64,000 nucleotides of DNA. Origin: BPGX01 sp037447455 (lineage in GTDB: Bacteria > Bacteroidota > Bacteroidia > B-17B0 > Aurantibacillaceae). The DNA lies in contig JBBIGQ010000008.1 of NCBI GenBank assembly GCA_037447455.1, forward strand, positions 27,067-91,066. Direction: 5' to 3'. Made by a program: the position numbers and the translations under genes. The notes beneath the pieces were generated by a model. The model worked only from the letters and a program-made list of their open reading frames with translations. It ran no database searches and had not been told where the DNA came from. This document shows, piece by piece, positions 35,997 to 44,745 of this stretch (its first letter is position 1; each line of letters begins with the position of its first letter).

Positions 35997-37370
35997 ATGA
36001 AAATACACATTATTGCAAGTGGCGGAAGTATCATGCACAATCTGGCGATTGATTTGAAAAAAAATGGAAATATTGTTACAGGTAGCGATGATGATATTCA
36101 CGAACCCTCTTTATCAAGATTAAAAACGCACAATTTACTTCCCGAGAAAATTGGTTGGTTCCCCGAAAAAATCACACAGGATATTGATATTGTGATCCTT
36201 GGAATGCACGCCCGAAAAGACAATCCTGAATTATTGAAAGCAAAAGAGTTAAATTTAAAGATTTATTCTTATCCCGAGTTTATCTATCAAAATAGTATTC
36301 ATAAAAAACGTGTTGTCATTGGCGGCAGTCATGGTAAAACGACTATTACCTCTATGATCCTTCATGTTCTGAAAAAAAATAATATCTCGGCAGATTACTT
36401 AGTTGGTGCGCAGATACAGGGCTTTGATACAATGGTAAAAATAACAAATGATAATCCTATATTAGTGGCAGAAGGCGATGAGTATCTCGCATCTCCAATT
36501 GATTTAAGACCAAAGTTTTTAATTTATCGCCCTCATATTGCTGTGATTAGTGGAATTGCGTGGGATCACATCAATGTATTTCCAACTTTTGAAAATTATT
36601 TGAAAGCATTTGAAGAGTTTATTCATTCTATTGAATCGGATGGAATTTTAATCTATAATCAATCAGATGAATGTGTTAATACACTTGTTCATAAAGTAAA
36701 CCGAAAAGATTTACAATACATTCCATATACATTTCCTCACTATTCAATTGAAAATGAAAAAGTAAACATCCTCATAAATAATCAATCCATACCGTTAAAA
36801 ATTTTTGGAAAACATAATCTTCAAAACCTTGAAGCAGCGCGTTTAGTGTGTTATCAATTAAACATCACAGAAGAAAAATTCTATCAATCCATATCAGATT
36901 TTGAAGGGGCCTCCAAGCGATTAGAAAAATGGATTGAAACGGAAAATTTATTAGTATATCGTGATTTTGCACATGCTCCTTCCAAAGTAAAAGCTACAAT
37001 TGACGCTGTCAAAGAATTATATCCATATAAAGAATTAATAGCCGCTTTTGAATTACACACGTATAGTAGTTTAAATGAAAAATTTTTATCCGAATACAAA
37101 GATGTATTAAAGCAAGCCAATTACAGAATTGTGTTTTTTGATGCACATACTTTACAAATTAAACAAATGCCATCATTAGATAAGCAATTTGTCAAACAAC
37201 AATTTAATGATGAGAAATTAGTGGTGATCGATAACAAAGAAGAATTTTTAAAGCATTTAGGAAAAATAAATATAAACAACAAGGTTTTTCTCTTAATGAG
37301 TTCTGGCACATTTTCTAACCTCAACAAAGAAGAAATATCTGAATTATCAAAATCAAAAGTCGTTCAGTAA
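35997..37370 (+). CDS. mpl: UDP-N-acetylmuramate:tripeptide ligase Mpl
   Basis: 457 residues of the Mur ligase fold. The N-terminal UDP-binding region IHIIASGGSIMHNLAIDL, the P-loop GGSHGKTT (109-116), AEGDEY, and the central SGIAWDHINVFPTFENY are characteristic of Mpl rather than MurC. It joins recycled L-Ala-D-Glu-meso-DAP tripeptide to UDP-MurNAc, so the peptidoglycan is expected to contain meso-DAP. It follows the phosphatase gene by 29 bp in the same direction and overlaps the convergent E1 gene by 7 bp. Confidence 0.9.
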   Translation: MKIHIIASGGSIMHNLAIDLKKNGNIVTGSDDDIHEPSLSRLKTHNLLPEKIGWFPEKITQDIDIVILGMHARKDNPELLKAKELNLKIYSYPEFIYQNSIHKKRVVIGGSHGKTTITSMILHVLKKNNISADYLVGAQIQGFDTMVKITNDNPILVAEGDEYLASPIDLRPKFLIYRPHIAVISGIAWDHINVFPTFENYLKAFEEFIHSIESDGILIYNQSDECVNTLVHKVNRKDLQYIPYTFPHYSIENEKVNILINNQSIPLKIFGKHNLQNLEAARLVCYQLNITEEKFYQSISDFEGASKRLEKWIETENLLVYRDFAHAPSKVKATIDAVKELYPYKELIAAFELHTYSSLNEKFLSEYKDVLKQANYRIVFFDAHTLQIKQMPSLDKQFVKQQFNDEKLVVIDNKEEFLKHLGKININNKVFLLMSSGTFSNLNKEEISELSKSKVVQ

Positions 37371-39448
37371 ATCAATATCTCATCAATTACTTCTCTTACT
37401 TTTTCACTATTGGGTAATACTGTCTTTTCTAATGTTTCATTCAAGGGAATAGCGGGCGTATCTAATGCGCCAATAACTTTTACAGGTGCATCTAAATATT
37501 CAAAACAGAGTTCGGAAATTCGGCCGGCCAAACTTTGTGCAAAACTATTGGACCTCGGCTCTTCTGTGAGAACTATAATGCGATGGTGTTTTTTACTTTC
37601 TTCAAAAACTTTTTCTTCGTCTAATGGTACTAATGTTCTTAAGTCCAGTATGCTAACTTTATCTTTAATATCCTTTGATGCGCCTTTTGCCCAATATACG
37701 CCCATTCCATAAGTAATTATTAAAACACTATTTCCTTTCTGGGTATTTTTTTCATCCGCTTGTTGTACCATTCTGGCTTTGCCAAAAGGTAAGATATAAT
37801 TTTCATCCGGCTCTATCGTTTTGGCTTCTTCTGTGCCTTTTACTTTGCTCCAGTAGAGCCCTTTGTGTTCAAGGATGACACAGGGATTGGGAGCATAATA
37901 GGCTGCTTTGAGTAATCCTTTCAAGTCGGCAGCATTGCTGGGGTATGCAATTTTAATGCCTTTGATATTGGTTAAAACACTTTCCACACTGCTGCTATGA
38001 TAGGGACCTCCACTTCCGTAGGCACCAATGGGCACCCGCAAAATCATGCTTACTGGCCACTTTCCATTACTCAAATAATAAGAACGACTGACTTCTGTAA
38101 ATAATTGATTTAACCCCGGCCAGATATAATCTGCAAATTGCACTTCAACAATGGGCTTCAATCCTACTGCACTCATTCCTACCGTAGAACCTACAATAAA
38201 TGCTTCCTGAATAGGAGTATTAAACACACGATGATCACCAAATTTTTGAGCTAAAGTAGCTGCTTCCCGAAACACACCACCTAAACGTTTACCAACATCC
38301 TGACCATATAACAAACATTCCGGATGTTTCTCCATCAATTCACGAATAGCAAACAATGCACAGTCCACCATTACTACTTTTTGTTTTCCTTCTGGTTCTC
38401 TTTCGCCTTGTTCTTCGGTAATGGGCGTAGGGGCAAAGATATGAGTAGTAGCATCTTCTGGTTCTGGATCTGGGGCATGAAGTGCTCTGTCAAACTCTTC
38501 TGAAACTTGTTTTACAATCTGTTTTTCAATTTTATTAATTTGATGTTCGTCAATGCCGTGAATGATAAGTTGTTTTCTCAATTTTGGCAAAGGGTCTTTC
38601 TTTTGGGCTTCTTCCAGATCATCTCTGTACCATTCTTTTCTCACGCCCGAAGTATGATGATTTAACAATGGTACTTTAGCGTGTAATAAAACAGGTCTTC
38701 TTTCTTGACGTATAATTTCAAGACATTCTTTCACTGTATTGTACGACAAAATAAAATCTGTACCATCAATTTTTTTGACTTCTAATCCTTTTAACCCTTT
38801 TACATACTCTGAAATATCTTGTGCTCTGATTTCATCAGCGGATGCAGAAATATCCCATCCATTGTCTTGTACTAAGTATAGGATTGGCAATTGCTTCAAA
38901 ACAGCCATTTGAAGGGCCTCCGATACTTCGCCTTCTGTACAACTACCATCTCCTAATGAACATACAGCAACTGGCTTTATACCATTGTAATCATTGGCAA
39001 TACCTTGTCTTTCCTGGTACCAAAATCCCATCGCCACACCGGTAGCAGGAATGGCTTGCATACCTGTAGCACTGCTTTGATGAGGAATTTTTGGCATATC
39101 GTCTCTTCTTAACGAAGGATGCGAGTAATAGGTTCTTCCGCCTGAGAAAGGATCTTCTTTTTTCGCTAATAATTGTAACATTAACTCATATGGCGTAAGT
39201 CCTATGCCAAGCAGAATAGCATCGTCCCGATAGTATGGAAAAACATAATCGTGTGGTAATAATTGCATACCAACGGCCAGTTGAATGGCTTCATGACCAC
39301 GGGATGTGGCGTGCACGTATTTAGAAGCAATTTCTTTCTTTTGTTCGTATACATCCGCCATGGATTTTGCTGTGTACATCAGGCGGTATGCTTTTACTAA
39401 TGTGTCTACCGGTATTTTTGTTTTGATAAACATAGTAGTTTCACTCAT
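37364..39448 (-). CDS. Fused 2-oxoacid dehydrogenase E1 (alpha-beta) subunit
   Basis: 694 residues. The alpha half (about 1-310) has the thiamine-diphosphate motif GDGSCTEGE starting at 166, with N196 about 30 residues on. A charged linker (about 315-360, Glu/Pro-rich) leads to the beta half (about 360-694: DCALFAIRELMEKHPE, NTPIQEAFIVGSTVGMSAVG, VEVQFADYIWPGLNQL, RVPIGAYGSGGPYHSSSVE). The sequence resembles branched-chain E1 more than pyruvate E1. Together with E2 and E3 it decarboxylates branched-chain or other 2-oxoacids to acyl-CoA; E2 and E3 genes are not in the window. An alternative Met lies at 39433. Confidence 0.9.
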   Translation of the reverse strand: MSETTMFIKTKIPVDTLVKAYRLMYTAKSMADVYEQKKEIASKYVHATSRGHEAIQLAVGMQLLPHDYVFPYYRDDAILLGIGLTPYELMLQLLAKKEDPFSGGRTYYSHPSLRRDDMPKIPHQSSATGMQAIPATGVAMGFWYQERQGIANDYNGIKPVAVCSLGDGSCTEGEVSEALQMAVLKQLPILYLVQDNGWDISASADEIRAQDISEYVKGLKGLEVKKIDGTDFILSYNTVKECLEIIRQERRPVLLHAKVPLLNHHTSGVRKEWYRDDLEEAQKKDPLPKLRKQLIIHGIDEHQINKIEKQIVKQVSEEFDRALHAPDPEPEDATTHIFAPTPITEEQGEREPEGKQKVVMVDCALFAIRELMEKHPECLLYGQDVGKRLGGVFREAATLAQKFGDHRVFNTPIQEAFIVGSTVGMSAVGLKPIVEVQFADYIWPGLNQLFTEVSRSYYLSNGKWPVSMILRVPIGAYGSGGPYHSSSVESVLTNIKGIKIAYPSNAADLKGLLKAAYYAPNPCVILEHKGLYWSKVKGTEEAKTIEPDENYILPFGKARMVQQADEKNTQKGNSVLIITYGMGVYWAKGASKDIKDKVSILDLRTLVPLDEEKVFEESKKHHRIIVLTEEPRSNSFAQSLAGRISELCFEYLDAPVKVIGALDTPAIPLNETLEKTVLPNSEKVREVIDEILIY

Positions 39449-39575
39449 TGGAAAAAGTATTGAAGTTTGCCGACAATATAAGGATTATATTGGAAATAAG
39501 AGTAAAGTAAATTGAAACAACAATACAAGGTTTAAGACCGTGTATTTTGTTCAACAGCAAAGTGTGAAATGTCTT

Positions 39576-40220
39576 TTATTTTTTTTCTTTCTTCAGTTTT
39601 TCTTTTGCAAAGCCTATGATAATGGGCAATACAGAAATAAATATGATGCCAAAAATTACTTTTTCAAAATTGTTTTTTACAATCGCGATATTTCCAAAAT
39701 AATAGCCGGCAAGGGTAATGGAAGTTACCCATAAAACGGCACCGGCAATACAAAAGGCAATGTATCTGGGATAGGTCATTTTTCCTAATCCTGCTGCAAA
39801 TGGTGCAAACGTGCGAACAATCGGAACAAAACGAGCCATAATGATGGTTTTACCACCATGTTTTTCATAAAAAGCATGTGTTTTGTTAAGGTATTCACGA
39901 TTGATTATTTTTTTTAAGTAAGGTATGTCAAATACTTTTTCACCAACAAATTTTCCTACAAAATAATTGACATTATCTCCTACAAATGCGGCAAGAATAA
40001 GCAGTGGAATTAAAATTTTGATGTCCAGAATGCCCATAGAAGCCGTGAGCATACCGGCCGCAAACAATAAAGAATCACCGGGTAAAAATGGCGTGGCTAC
40101 TAAACCTGTTTCACAAAAAATAATCAGAGCTAGAATAAAATACGTAGTGGTTTGATACTCTAATAAAATTTCGGCTAAATTTTTATCCAAATGTAAAATG
40201 AAATCTAAAATTGAATGCAT
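39576..40220 (-). CDS. DedA-family membrane protein
   Basis: 214 residues with about five membrane segments. Family motifs: FLPGDSLLFAAG (acidic pocket), VGDNVNYFVGKFVG, and FVPIVRTFAPFAAGLGKM with the conserved Arg. DedA proteins flip lipids such as undecaprenyl phosphate or phosphatidylethanolamine and maintain membrane potential. It is the last gene of the minus-strand operon, 12 bp after gltX. The tail is Lys-rich (KEKLKKEKK). Confidence 0.9.
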   Translation of the reverse strand: MHSILDFILHLDKNLAEILLEYQTTTYFILALIIFCETGLVATPFLPGDSLLFAAGMLTASMGILDIKILIPLLILAAFVGDNVNYFVGKFVGEKVFDIPYLKKIINREYLNKTHAFYEKHGGKTIIMARFVPIVRTFAPFAAGLGKMTYPRYIAFCIAGAVLWVTSITLAGYYFGNIAIVKNNFEKVIFGIIFISVLPIIIGFAKEKLKKEKK

Positions 40221-40232
40221 GTTTGTTTAATT

Positions 40233-41789
40233 TTAATGTGTTACAGAAAATTTTTGAAGAGCTTTTTCTAATCTATTTAAAGTTTCGGATTTACTTAATA
40301 TTTCCATAATATGCACTAAAGAAGGCCCCGAAGAAACACCAGTTAATAAAGTACGAATTAGTTGATAATCTATTTTACCTTTTTCTTTGGAAAAATTATC
40401 TAAGGCATGATGGATATTATCTGCATCAAATGGTTCAATGTTTTGCAAAAGTGTTTTTATTTCCAGAATTTGTTTTTGACTTTCGATATTCCATTTTTTT
40501 TGAATAATTTTTTCGTCGTATGTGTTAGGTTCTGCAAACATATACTTTCCAAATTCCCATATTTCTCTGACAAAATGGGCTTTTTCTTTCATCAATTCAC
40601 AAACTTTTGCAGTGTAGTCAAGGTCAGCAGAAATGTTGTTTTCTTTTAATATCGGTTCTAATAATTTTGCTAGTTCGTATTTATCCTTTTTTCGCAAGTA
40701 TTGTTGGTTAAACCACTTTGTTTTTTCAGGGTCAAATTTGGCGCCGGCTTTATGGACTTTTTCCAAAGAAAATAACTGTATCATTTCTTCTTTTGAAAGT
40801 ATTTCCTGATTGTTACCGGGATTCCATCCTAATAATGCCAACATGTTGATGAATGCTTCCGGAAAAAAGCCGCTTTCCCGATATCCAATGTAACTTTCTC
40901 CGGTGCGTTCGTCGTGCCAATTGAGCGGAAACATAGGCAATCCGGAAGTATCTCGTTTGGACAATTTACCTTTTCCATCGGGCTTTAGAATGAGCGGGAG
41001 GTGAGCCAATTGCGGCATTTGATTTTCCAGCCCAAGGTATTTATATGTCTGCACGTGTGCGGGAGCGCTTGGCAGCCATTCTTCACCACGGATAACATGA
41101 GTGATTTTCATTTCAATATCGTCTACAATATGTGCTAAATGATAAGTGGGCATGCCGTCGGATTTGAGCAATACTTTGTCATCAATTGTGGAAGAGTTGA
41201 CTACAATCCATCCACGTATGATGTCGTAAAAACGTATTTCTTCGTTGCGGGGTACTTTCAGCCGAATCACATAAGGGGCGCCGCTATCCAGAAGTTTTTG
41301 GAATTCGTCGTGGCTTAATGTCAGAGAGTTGCGCATATTCATTCGGGTAATATGATTATATTGCGGAGATACGACTTTGGCGGCTTCCAGACGTTTACGC
41401 ATGTCTTCTAATTCTTCTTCTGTGTCAAAGGCGTAGTAGGCACCGCCTGCTTCAATGAGTTTTTGAGCGTATTTCAGATAGATGCTTGTGTTTTTTCGTT
41501 CACTTTGGCGATAAGGCGCATAGGGGGCATCTCCAAATCCTACGCCCTCATTGGGTTCTATGCCGCACCATTTCAATGCTTCAATGATGTAATCTTCTGC
41601 TCCTTTGACATAGCGGGTTTGATCGGTGTCTTCAATTCTCAATATAAAATCGCCGTTATGCTTTTTTGCAAAAAGATAATTGAACAATGCTGTTCTTACA
41701 CCGCCCATGTGTAATCCACCAGTGGGACTGGGCGCAAAGCGTACTCTTACTTTTTTTGATGTGTCGTTCATAGTATCAGAAGTATTCAT
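40233..41789 (-). CDS. gltX: Glutamyl-tRNA synthetase
   Basis: 518 residues, class I. HIGH-type motif HMGG at 27-30 within SPTGGLHMGGVR, and KLSKR at 275-279 as the KMSKS loop. The C-terminal helical anticodon-binding domain is complete. It charges tRNA-Glu (and possibly tRNA-Gln, depending on other genes). The first Met overlaps the preceding gene by 14 bp; the second Met at 41771 would remove the overlap and is equally plausible. Confidence 0.95.
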   Translation of the reverse strand: MNTSDTMNDTSKKVRVRFAPSPTGGLHMGGVRTALFNYLFAKKHNGDFILRIEDTDQTRYVKGAEDYIIEALKWCGIEPNEGVGFGDAPYAPYRQSERKNTSIYLKYAQKLIEAGGAYYAFDTEEELEDMRKRLEAAKVVSPQYNHITRMNMRNSLTLSHDEFQKLLDSGAPYVIRLKVPRNEEIRFYDIIRGWIVVNSSTIDDKVLLKSDGMPTYHLAHIVDDIEMKITHVIRGEEWLPSAPAHVQTYKYLGLENQMPQLAHLPLILKPDGKGKLSKRDTSGLPMFPLNWHDERTGESYIGYRESGFFPEAFINMLALLGWNPGNNQEILSKEEMIQLFSLEKVHKAGAKFDPEKTKWFNQQYLRKKDKYELAKLLEPILKENNISADLDYTAKVCELMKEKAHFVREIWEFGKYMFAEPNTYDEKIIQKKWNIESQKQILEIKTLLQNIEPFDADNIHHALDNFSKEKGKIDYQLIRTLLTGVSSGPSLVHIMEILSKSETLNRLEKALQKFSVTH

Positions 41790-42732
41790 AGATTAGTTTT
41801 ATGATGCGGATATTTTTGTCTTCAATGGTTCTGATTAAAATAGATTTTAATTCGTTATTGTTTTCGCTGTAAATGTATTGATATTCTTTTAATGCATTGT
41901 TGTTTCGGAAATGTTTTTCAGAATACACTCTGCCACCTTCATCGTATTGATATTCTATAGCATAAGATTCTGGATGCCCATAATCTATCAACATTTGTGT
42001 GGTAAGGATAAGTTTTTTTTGTGGATGGTATTGAAATGTTTTTTTTATTCTTCCATTTGCTACTATGAGTTGTTCAAGTATTTCTGTAATTTGTTTTTTA
42101 TCATTGAAATAAATAAACTTTTCTTTGTAAGGCAATTTTTCGTTGTTGTAATAAATTTGTTTAATTTGATTGGGAAACTCATAAGTGACAATGCTGTCTT
42201 GTGCTTTGAGCAGCAATTTATCTAATACTTGATTACCTGTTGATAAAGTTCTGTATGATTCAATGTATTTTTCTTCTTTGCAAATCCACTTGGAGTTACA
42301 AAATTTAAGATAGGTGGCTTCTGTGTAATTATTGGGAAACTTATGACGTTCTATAATTAAATTCGGTTGATAAAGGTATTCTGTGGAAGTGGTGTCGTAT
42401 TCAAACAACTCCTGAGTAGTGAAGTTTTTATGTTTTTTATGTTGTGTTTCAATCCGAATAATTTTCTTAATAGATGTGTGATAGAAACGTTTTAATTTTC
42501 CTGTAGCTTCAAATTCATATACTTCGGTAAGGTTTTTATCTTCGGCTTCTTGCCAATCTTTTTTATCTATGATGTCAAATTCAATTTTTTTAATTTTATT
42601 TTTTTGAATGTATTCGGGATTAAAAACAGGAAATTTTTCAAATAAGTACTCGGGGCTAAAAAGAAGTAATTGTGCCTTACATAACCAGATAATTTGAAAG
42701 AGAAAAATGCTGAGGATTTTCAATAGGTTCAT
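41776..42732 (-). CDS. Exported hypothetical protein with YD/MORN-like segments
   Basis: 318 residues from the ATG at 42732, chosen because MNLLKILSIFLFQIIWLCKAQ is a signal peptide with the A-Q cleavage typical of the phylum; in-frame Met codons upstream (to 42792) would put charged residues in front of it. The mature part is rich in Lys, Tyr and Ile with strands such as KFIYFNDKKQITEILEQL and IEYQYDEGGRVYSEKHFRNN, the latter resembling a YD/RHS-type repeat unit. No catalytic motif was seen. It begins inside the 3' end of the DUF255 gene (56-bp overlap) and ends inside the start of gltX. Confidence 0.6.
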   Translation of the reverse strand: MNLLKILSIFLFQIIWLCKAQLLLFSPEYLFEKFPVFNPEYIQKNKIKKIEFDIIDKKDWQEAEDKNLTEVYEFEATGKLKRFYHTSIKKIIRIETQHKKHKNFTTQELFEYDTTSTEYLYQPNLIIERHKFPNNYTEATYLKFCNSKWICKEEKYIESYRTLSTGNQVLDKLLLKAQDSIVTYEFPNQIKQIYYNNEKLPYKEKFIYFNDKKQITEILEQLIVANGRIKKTFQYHPQKKLILTTQMLIDYGHPESYAIEYQYDEGGRVYSEKHFRNNNALKEYQYIYSENNNELKSILIRTIEDKNIRIIKLIYEYF

Positions 42733-44680
42733 AGCAAGTAGAATGCTGACAAACATAGATAAAAGTTTTTTCAGGGTGAAATCTGTTTTCAAAAATGGAA
42801 TGTGAAGAAATGTGTTTTGATGTAAATATGGTATTTAGAAACCACGACTGGGAGTGTATTTTCTCAAGATATTCTTGGGCTTTCTTTCCGCAAATTACAA
42901 CTTCAAGATCTTTTAAATAGATGTTATTCAAAAGCAATAGTCCATACGAAGCGGAATGTGTGGGTTGTTGAAAGAACAAATGTTGGGTAGTGTTTGAAAA
43001 TTTATCTGCAATGTCTTTGAATAATGTGTTGTGATTGAATGCCGATAGATAGTAAAGATTGAATGTCATTTGAACATTGGCAGATGGAATAACATCGTCA
43101 AAAAGTTCAATGCTTTGTGAAATAGAATGTTGAGGACTCGTATAATAAAAACATTGATGTTGAGTTGAATAAAAATTGTTGATGCATTGTTCTGCAAGAT
43201 TGTCGGCAATGTTGAGATAAGATGTATTACAGGTGTGTTTGGCTAATTGAATGAGTGCGTCTATTAGAAATGCATAATCGTCTAAGTAGGCAGGAATTTT
43301 GCTTTGTTGATGATGGTAAATTCTAAAAAGTTGATTTCCATTAAAGTTTTTTTGAAGCAGGGCGTTGGCTGTTTTTTCTGCTATTGAAAGATAATCGGGT
43401 TTATTCAATACAATGGAAGCAGTGCACAATGCTTTGATTAACAAGGCATTCCAAGAGGTAATGATTTTGGTATCAACAGATGGTTTAATTTTTTTCTCTC
43501 TATGTTGAAATAAAATATTGGTCCAGAGATTAATTTTGTTTATCCAGAATGTTTTGTCAGTATTAAATAAAGAAGGATTGATGGTGAGGACATATTTAGC
43601 ATCTTCCCAGTAGCCAAAATTGTTTTTGATATTGAAGATTTCAGAAAATAACTCGTAATCTTGTTGAATTATATTTTTTAATTCATTCAATTTCCAGACA
43701 TAAAATTTTCCTTCTTCGCCTTCGCTATCGGCATCCCAAGCGGAATAGAAAAGATGTTCTTCTGACCAGAAATCTCTTAATAAAAACGCAATTGTTTTTT
43801 CTAAAATCCACTTAATTTCAATTTCCGGAAAGTTTAAATAATAAAGAGAGAGTAATTCTATCATTTGTGCGTTGTCGTATAACATTTTTTCAAAGTGCGG
43901 AATTTTCCAGTATTTATCCGTGCTGTATCTGTAAAAGCCGCCGTCAATATGATCAAAAAGACCACCAAGAACAATACGCTGAATGCTGTTTTGAAGATGG
44001 TTTTGAATGTCTTTATCTTTTACGAAATAATGGTAATGCAAAAAGAACTTGTAGTTGACAGGCATTACAAATTTGGGTGTGTAATGATGTCCGCCATATT
44101 CAGGGTCAAAAATTTTTTTCCATTCGTTCACTTGTTGAATAAGATCATTCAATGACTTACCAGATTGATCGGAATGGGTTTGATGAAGAACTAAACTTTC
44201 AAATTGAATAATTCCATTGTGGATATTTTCTGCATATTCTATGAGCTTCTCTTTTTCATTTTGATATAAATGATGGATTTTTAGTAGTAAATTTTTCCAT
44301 TGTTCTTTGGGCAAATAAGTAACAGCATAGAATAATTTTTTATTTGGTAATACAAAGGCATTGAGCGGCCAGCCGCCACGCCCAGTTAATACTTGTATCC
44401 CATTCATATAATATCTGTCCACATCGGGTAATTCTTCTCTATCTACTTTTACATTGATAAAAAACTGATTCATAAGATCGGCCACTTCTTTATCGTCAAA
44501 ACATTCGTGTGCCATCACATGGCACCAATGACAAGTGCTATAACCGATGCTGATAATGAGAGGTTTATTTTCTTTGGCTGCTTTTTCAAAAACAGCTTCT
44601 GAATATGGATGCCAATCAACGGGTTGATGGGCGTGTTGTGATAAATAAGGACTGGTTTCGTGAATAAGAAGATTGGGCAT
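42677..44680 (-). CDS. Thioredoxin-domain DUF255 protein (YyaL/spermatogenesis-associated protein 20 family)
   Basis: 667 residues from the ATG at 44680 (MPNLLIHETSPYLSQHAHQPVDW, the diagnostic N terminus); a TTG-initiated extension to 44734 is rejected. The thioredoxin-like domain (about 1-165) has C50-HWC53 in YSTCHWCHVMAHECF, followed by GGWPLNAFVLP. The C-terminal part (about 190-660) is an (alpha/alpha)6 barrel like glycoside/N-acylglucosamine epimerases, with HFEKMLYDNAQMIELLS and SAWDADSEGEEGKFYVW. Biochemical role is not established. First gene of an overlapping four-gene unit ending with dedA; the C terminus overlaps the next gene. Confidence 0.9.
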   Translation of the reverse strand: MPNLLIHETSPYLSQHAHQPVDWHPYSEAVFEKAAKENKPLIISIGYSTCHWCHVMAHECFDDKEVADLMNQFFINVKVDREELPDVDRYYMNGIQVLTGRGGWPLNAFVLPNKKLFYAVTYLPKEQWKNLLLKIHHLYQNEKEKLIEYAENIHNGIIQFESLVLHQTHSDQSGKSLNDLIQQVNEWKKIFDPEYGGHHYTPKFVMPVNYKFFLHYHYFVKDKDIQNHLQNSIQRIVLGGLFDHIDGGFYRYSTDKYWKIPHFEKMLYDNAQMIELLSLYYLNFPEIEIKWILEKTIAFLLRDFWSEEHLFYSAWDADSEGEEGKFYVWKLNELKNIIQQDYELFSEIFNIKNNFGYWEDAKYVLTINPSLFNTDKTFWINKINLWTNILFQHREKKIKPSVDTKIITSWNALLIKALCTASIVLNKPDYLSIAEKTANALLQKNFNGNQLFRIYHHQQSKIPAYLDDYAFLIDALIQLAKHTCNTSYLNIADNLAEQCINNFYSTQHQCFYYTSPQHSISQSIELFDDVIPSANVQMTFNLYYLSAFNHNTLFKDIADKFSNTTQHLFFQQPTHSASYGLLLLNNIYLKDLEVVICGKKAQEYLEKIHSQSWFLNTIFTSKHISSHSIFENRFHPEKTFIYVCQHSTCYEPIENPQHFSLSNYLVM

Positions 44681-44715
44681 AATTTTGTTTTTGATATAGC
44701 TACAAAATAAATGAT

Positions 44716-44723
44716 TAGTTTTG
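44716..44723 (+). promoter_or_regulatory. -7 box (TAGTTTTG) for the RND adaptor gene
   Basis: Exact TAnnTTTG, 22 bp before the ATG at 44746, in the 65-bp divergent region with the DUF255 gene. A TTG lies 22 bp upstream. Confidence 0.5.
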
Positions 44724-44745
44724 AGCCCTTGCAAATTAAATTTTT

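Noticed and set aside
41463..42225. Plus-strand open frames opposite gltX and the exported protein (41463-41714, 41911-42225)
   Set aside because: Antisense shadows with biased composition and no start context.
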